Below are positions 8,785 through 10,550 of a stretch of DNA of 10,550 nucleotides, piece by piece. Origin of the DNA: an uncultured Clostridia bacterium (GTDB lineage Bacteria; Bacillota; Clostridia; Lachnospirales; CAMVHY01); the NCBI GenBank assembly GCA_946415665.1, contig CAMKTI010000059.1:1-10550 (forward strand), read 5' to 3'. The notes under the pieces were generated by a model that was given only the letters and a program-made list of their open reading frames with translations, made no database searches and was not told where the DNA came from. Each line of letters opens with the position of its first letter. The first letter of the stretch is position 1. The position numbers and the translations under genes were made by a program.

Positions 8785-8844
8785 TTCAATTCTTTCACCT
8801 TCAGGTTAACTTATATACACTGTTATTTTTGCTTGTTCAGTCAT
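8785..8844 (-). pseudogene. Original 5' end of the ubiquitin-like gene, cut by an in-frame TAA
   Basis: Reading from ATG at 8844-8842 in the same frame gives MTEQAKITVYIS, a TAA at 8808-8806, then PEGERIE and straight into the annotated protein. The missing codon sits in the turn between the first two predicted strands. The promoter spacing, a GGATGCGG ribosome-binding-like sequence before the ATG and the smooth fold pattern across the stop all indicate that this was the real start. A single base change (for example from CAA, AAA or TCA) would explain it. Either the gene is a recent pseudogene or the assembly has an error here. Confidence 0.75.
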
Positions 8845-8919
8845 TTTTTTACCGCATCCTTTTTTATAAAAAAAATATTTATCGAAAAAAATGATATCCT
8901 CTTTCGCTTCTTAGTATTT

Positions 8920-8948
8920 ATTTTAAAACAAAATTTTTTATTTGTCAA
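8920..8948 (-). promoter_or_regulatory. Sigma-A-type promoter of the ubiquitin-like membrane protein gene
   Basis: On the minus strand a perfect TTGACA (8948-8943), a 17-nt spacer and TAAAAT (8925-8920). Predicted start near 8913, leaving a leader of about 68 nt before the ATG at 8844. Box sequences and much of the spacer match the promoter at 9826-9854. Confidence 0.85.
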
Positions 8949-9002
8949 GAGTTAATCAAAATTTTCTTATAATAATTAATATCACCACAAATATTTTACC
9001 AT

Positions 9003-9074
9003 AAAAAAAATAAAGTCAATAAATCTTTTGGCTTTATTTTTATTACTTAAATTAAAGCTATTAAATTTTTATCC
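9003..9074 (-). repeat. 3'-end repeat, copy 2: orphan stop codon, 3' UTR and decayed terminator
   Basis: Degenerate duplicate of 8025-8094 in the same orientation. It begins, on the minus strand, with the same GGATAA (Gly-stop, 9074-9069) and ends with the same terminator outline, now with a C/A mismatch in the minus-strand stem. Upstream of GGATAA similarity stops and an IS-like end begins 10 nt further on (9085). I read it as the 3' end of a lost paralogue of the 8089-8784 gene. Confidence 0.75.
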
Positions 9075-9084
9075 ATGGTAATTA

Positions 9085-9101
9085 GGCAGCATTCACATAA
9101 A
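9085..9101 (+). repeat. IS-end-like sequence, outer left copy
   Basis: GGCAGCATTCACATAAA differs from the copy at 9184-9200 at five of 17 positions, all transitions. It is preceded by TTA, compatible with the TNA target of IS5/IS1031-type elements. It abuts the orphan 3'-end repeat. Confidence 0.5.
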
Positions 9102-9183
9102 AATCAAGTCAAAAATAAAAGCAAGGGAGATAGTAGAGATAAAAATAGAATCAAACTTATCGTAGCAAGTAAAAACTTTTCTA

Positions 9184-9200
9184 GATAGTGTTTACATAAA
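9184..9200 (+). repeat. IS-end-like sequence, inner left copy
   Basis: GATAGTGTTTACATAAA, preceded by CTA, in the same orientation as the copy at 9085. Two left ends and one right end suggest nested or tandem insertions, or a remnant of an older copy. Confidence 0.5.
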
Positions 9201-9270
9201 AAGATTCAAAATAACTATAAACTATAAACACATAAAGACACAACAAACGTAGATAAAAGCAATAAAACCA

Positions 9271-9636
9271 TCGGTCATTCTGTCTTTAATATGCTCTAAT
9301 TGCCAGAGCAGACACCAACTGCATGCTGACGCGCTTTTATATAACTTGAGTCGATAACTAGCCATGCAAAACCTTTAATATCTTAAATATTTTTTTTCAC
9401 ATACCTTTTCGCTGCCATCGAATAAATCTTTGATGAACCGTACTCCACCTTCTATAATCTGGCAGTAAATCCCTCCAAGGAAATCCTGTTTTAAGTACCC
9501 AAATAACCGCATTGATAAATTCCCGATTATCTTTGACTACACCTCTATGTTACCCAAATTGCCACGTTAAATGTTGTTTTATCTTCTTCCAGATTTTATT
9601 GTTTATATCAAGTCTATGATATGTCTTCTTGTCCAT
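9271..9636 (-). pseudogene. IS5-family transposase fragment, multiply disrupted
   Basis: From ATG at 9636 the frame reads MDKKTYHRLDINNKIWKKIK.., meets TAA (9552-9550), and goes on with the family's N-terminal signature DNREFINAVIWVLKTGFPW, RDLLPDYRRWSTVHQRFIRW. A TGA then replaces the expected Trp in GM(W)KKIFKILK. A one-base shift is needed to continue into FAWLVIDSSYIKARQHAVG, which carries the first Asp of the DDE triad (GAC at 9352-9350). A TAG (9298-9296) follows ..SGN and similarity fades after SILKTE; the second Asp and Glu are gone. The gene once encoded the cut-and-paste transposase of this element and is now inactive. A purine-rich GGAAGGG precedes the ATG. Confidence 0.85.
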
Positions 9637-9710
9637 TTTTTTCCCTTCCTTTTTTTCTTTTATCTATTTCATCAAATTCTTCCCTCATCATCTTTTATTT
9701 TTATTTCGTG

Positions 9711-9727
9711 TATACGTAGACTGCCTC
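9711..9727 (-). repeat. IS-end-like sequence, right copy
   Basis: On the minus strand GAGGCAGTCTACGTATA, pointing inward, 75 nt before the transposase ATG and flanked by TTA outside. It shares GGCAG and ACRTAWA with the left ends but lacks about two bases in between, so the assignment is only moderate. Confidence 0.45.
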
Positions 9728-9825
9728 TAAGAACAAATAATACTGATATCAATTTATTATTTCTCCAAAAAAACAAATCAAATTTACAGCTCAACAATTT
9801 AACTTTTATACTTTTATTTTTATCA
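9728..9825. other. Short intergenic region between IS remnant and the next promoter
   Basis: AT-rich and without a supportable gene. If the IS had simply inserted into the lost paralogue, the rest of that gene should lie here on the minus strand; I see no similarity to the ubiquitin-like protein, so a deletion must have accompanied or followed the insertion. Confidence 0.5.
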
Positions 9826-9854
9826 TTGACATTAAAAAAATTTTGGTGTAAAAT
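9826..9854 (+). promoter_or_regulatory. Sigma-A-type promoter of the secreted-protein gene
   Basis: Perfect TTGACA (9826-9831), 17-nt spacer, TAAAAT (9849-9854). Transcription should begin near 9861, giving a leader of about 46 nt. This is the strongest-looking promoter layout in the window together with the one at 8920-8948. Confidence 0.88.
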
Positions 9855-9860
9855 TAAATT

Positions 9861-9880
9861 AGTCTGTTTGATAATAGACT
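9861..9880 (+). other. Small hairpin at the 5' end of the leader
   Basis: AGTCT (9861-9865) and AGACT (9876-9880) can pair around a 10-nt loop right at the predicted transcript start. With only 5 bp it is weak; it may protect the 5' end of the mRNA, or be chance. The ribosome binding site at 9895-9900 stays free. Confidence 0.35.
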
Positions 9881-9894
9881 GAATAAAATAAATT

Positions 9895-9900
9895 GGAGGA
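9895..9900 (+). promoter_or_regulatory. Ribosome binding site of the secreted-protein gene
   Basis: GGAGGA, 6 nt before the ATG at 9907: a strong Shine-Dalgarno that fixes this start and gives a normal signal peptide N-terminus. Confidence 0.9.
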
Positions 9901-9906
9901 TTTTTA

Positions 9907-10326
9907 ATGCAAAAACTTAAAAATTTGTTGTTTTGCTTGGTTTTTAGTTTTATTTTCTTGTTTGGTAGTATTTTTTCGGTTCAGGCTGGTCATGCTGCAC
10001 TTGTAAAAGAAAGTCAAGTTTTGAAACAGTGTATAGCAGAAGATGATTATCCCAATGAAAAAGTTGAATGTACAGTTGATTATGTGGTGCAAAATATACG
10101 AAATAACGGTGAAAAGAAAATTATTTTGAGTATTGATAATGTGAAATGCCGAATTGCAAAGCACTCGTGGAATAGGTGGGATAGTTTATATAGATTCGAT
10201 ACTTCTCAGGTTGAAATTAGCAAAGATAAAAATTCTGCATTGATTCACGTAAGTGTATACCGTATTTCGGGTATACTTCTTCAAGAAAAAAAAATTGATT
10301 TAACGTTTGAATTGAAAGTAAATTAG
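9907..10326 (+). CDS. Small exported protein of unknown function
   Basis: 139 aa. Residues 1-27 form a standard Sec signal peptide: basic start MQKLKN, hydrophobic core LLFCLVFSFIFLFGSIF, and a signal peptidase I site after VQA (A27). There is no lipobox, so C10 inside the core is not a lipoprotein cysteine. The mature part (about 112 aa) contains three cysteines (C42, C55, C81), the aromatic patch HSWNRWDSLYRF (86-97), and alternating hydrophobic residues that predict mainly beta strands (VECTVDYVVQNI, KIILSIDNVKC, ALIHVSVYRI, IDLTFELKV). It may be a small beta-sandwich acting outside the membrane, but I recognise no family and assign no function. It has a private promoter, strong ribosome binding site and terminator, so it looks like an expressed single-gene unit. 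It faces away from the IS remnant and the rpoBC operon. Confidence 0.85.
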   Translation: MQKLKNLLFCLVFSFIFLFGSIFSVQAGHAALVKESQVLKQCIAEDDYPNEKVECTVDYVVQNIRNNGEKKIILSIDNVKCRIAKHSWNRWDSLYRFDTSQVEISKDKNSALIHVSVYRISGILLQEKKIDLTFELKVN

Positions 10327-10356
10327 TTGTTTTGTTTTATACATGTTTTTTTTAAT

Positions 10357-10392
10357 AAAAAAGCGTATCGTTTTTTGCGATGCGCTTTTTTT
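10357..10392 (+). terminator. Intrinsic terminator of the secreted-protein gene
   Basis: GCGTATCG (10363-10370) pairs with CGATGCGC (10378-10385), one G-U pair, 7-nt loop; flanking A and T runs extend the stem, and seven T residues (10386-10392) follow. It starts 31 nt after the stop codon. The A-run on the left could let it also stop transcripts from the right. Confidence 0.93.
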
Positions 10393-10550
10393 CCTCAATA
10401 ATTAAATTAAACAACATAATTATAATAATCTTGTCGCCTTAAAAAACAAAACTAGCATAACAACTGATACAATCAATCTTATTATCAAGTATAAACTTTT
10501 TTGCTTAAAATCATTACTTTTACAACGCAAATTTTTATTAAACTCTTGAC
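10393..10550. other. Intergenic end of window
   Basis: AT-rich, no gene seen. The last bases, ACTCTTGAC, match the sequence around the -35 box of the promoter at 8920-8948 (AACTCTTGACA on the minus strand), so a plus-strand promoter may begin exactly at the window edge; the -10 region lies outside. Confidence 0.35.

Larger units (their letters stand above)
9085..9727 (-). mobile_element. Decayed IS5-family (IS427/IS1031-like) insertion sequence remnant
   Basis: Contains a broken IS5-type transposase on the minus strand. Candidate end sequences are GGCAGCATTCACATAAA (9085-9101), GATAGTGTTTACATAAA (9184-9200) and, inverted at the far side, GAGGCAGTCTACGTATA (minus strand 9727-9711). The outer limits are tentative: either 9085 or 9184 may be the left end. 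At 544-643 bp it is shorter than typical members of about 850 bp, in agreement with the missing C-terminal half of the transposase. No exact target-site duplication can be seen. It cannot move by itself. Confidence 0.7.

Noticed and set aside
9298..9636. TGA in place of Trp in the transposase, as a hint of a reassigned genetic code
   Set aside because: The same pseudogene has TAA, TAG and a frameshift, while the long rpoB and rpoC frames use TGG for Trp and contain no internal TGA; decay is the simpler explanation.
9571..9882. Plus-strand 103-codon reading frame over the IS relic
   Set aside because: It lies opposite the transposase 5' end, is Phe/Leu-rich as expected for the complement of A-rich DNA, lacks a ribosome binding site, and its end overlaps the promoter at 9826-9854.
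9904..10164. Minus-strand 86-codon reading frame opposite the secreted-protein gene
   Set aside because: It is a shadow of a gene with a clear promoter, Shine-Dalgarno and signal peptide on the plus strand.

Overview
This window comes from a very AT-rich bacterium. The two large genes are clearly the Bacillota (Firmicutes) type of RNA polymerase beta and beta' subunits: there is no large insertion in the beta' trigger loop, and both subunits resemble Negativicutes/Clostridia sequences. I cannot place it more precisely than Bacillota, possibly Negativicutes. The genetic code looks standard; rpoC ends in TAA and rpoB in TAG.

Layout. Positions 7753 down to 250 (minus strand) hold rpoB followed by rpoC, 31 nt apart. 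The pair forms a self-contained unit. It has its own sigma-A-type promoter (-35 at 7834-7839, -10 at 7810-7815) and a strong intrinsic terminator (187-216) just after rpoC. Neither the rplJ/rplL genes usually found upstream nor a directly adjoining rpsL are present, so the classical L10-L12-rpoBC-str linkage is broken or interrupted here. Between the rpoB promoter and the next terminator lies about 190 bp of non-coding DNA with short repeats.

Upstream of rpoB, on the same strand, is an uncharacterised gene (8089-8784, with original reading frame back to 8844). It encodes an N-terminal domain that reads like a ubiquitin/beta-grasp fold, an acidic linker, a two-helix membrane hairpin and an acidic tail ending ..NGLFG. 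Its natural ATG start is separated from the rest by an in-frame TAA at codon 13, so it is either a young pseudogene or is now translated from a GTG inside the domain. The last codon, stop, 3' UTR and terminator of this gene exist a second time at about 9003-9074 without a gene attached, which suggests a lost tandem paralogue. Next to that orphan end lies a decayed IS5-family (IS427/IS1031-like) insertion sequence (about 9085/9184-9727) whose transposase has stops, a frameshift and no C-terminal half.

The right end holds a complete monocistronic plus-strand unit: consensus promoter, 5' UTR with a small hairpin, strong Shine-Dalgarno, a 139-aa secreted protein of unknown function, and a strong terminator at 10357-10392. 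I see no tRNA, rRNA or CRISPR. In short, a conserved core transcription operon sits directly against a small, decaying accessory region made of a membrane-anchored ubiquitin-like gene family, IS debris and a small exported protein.
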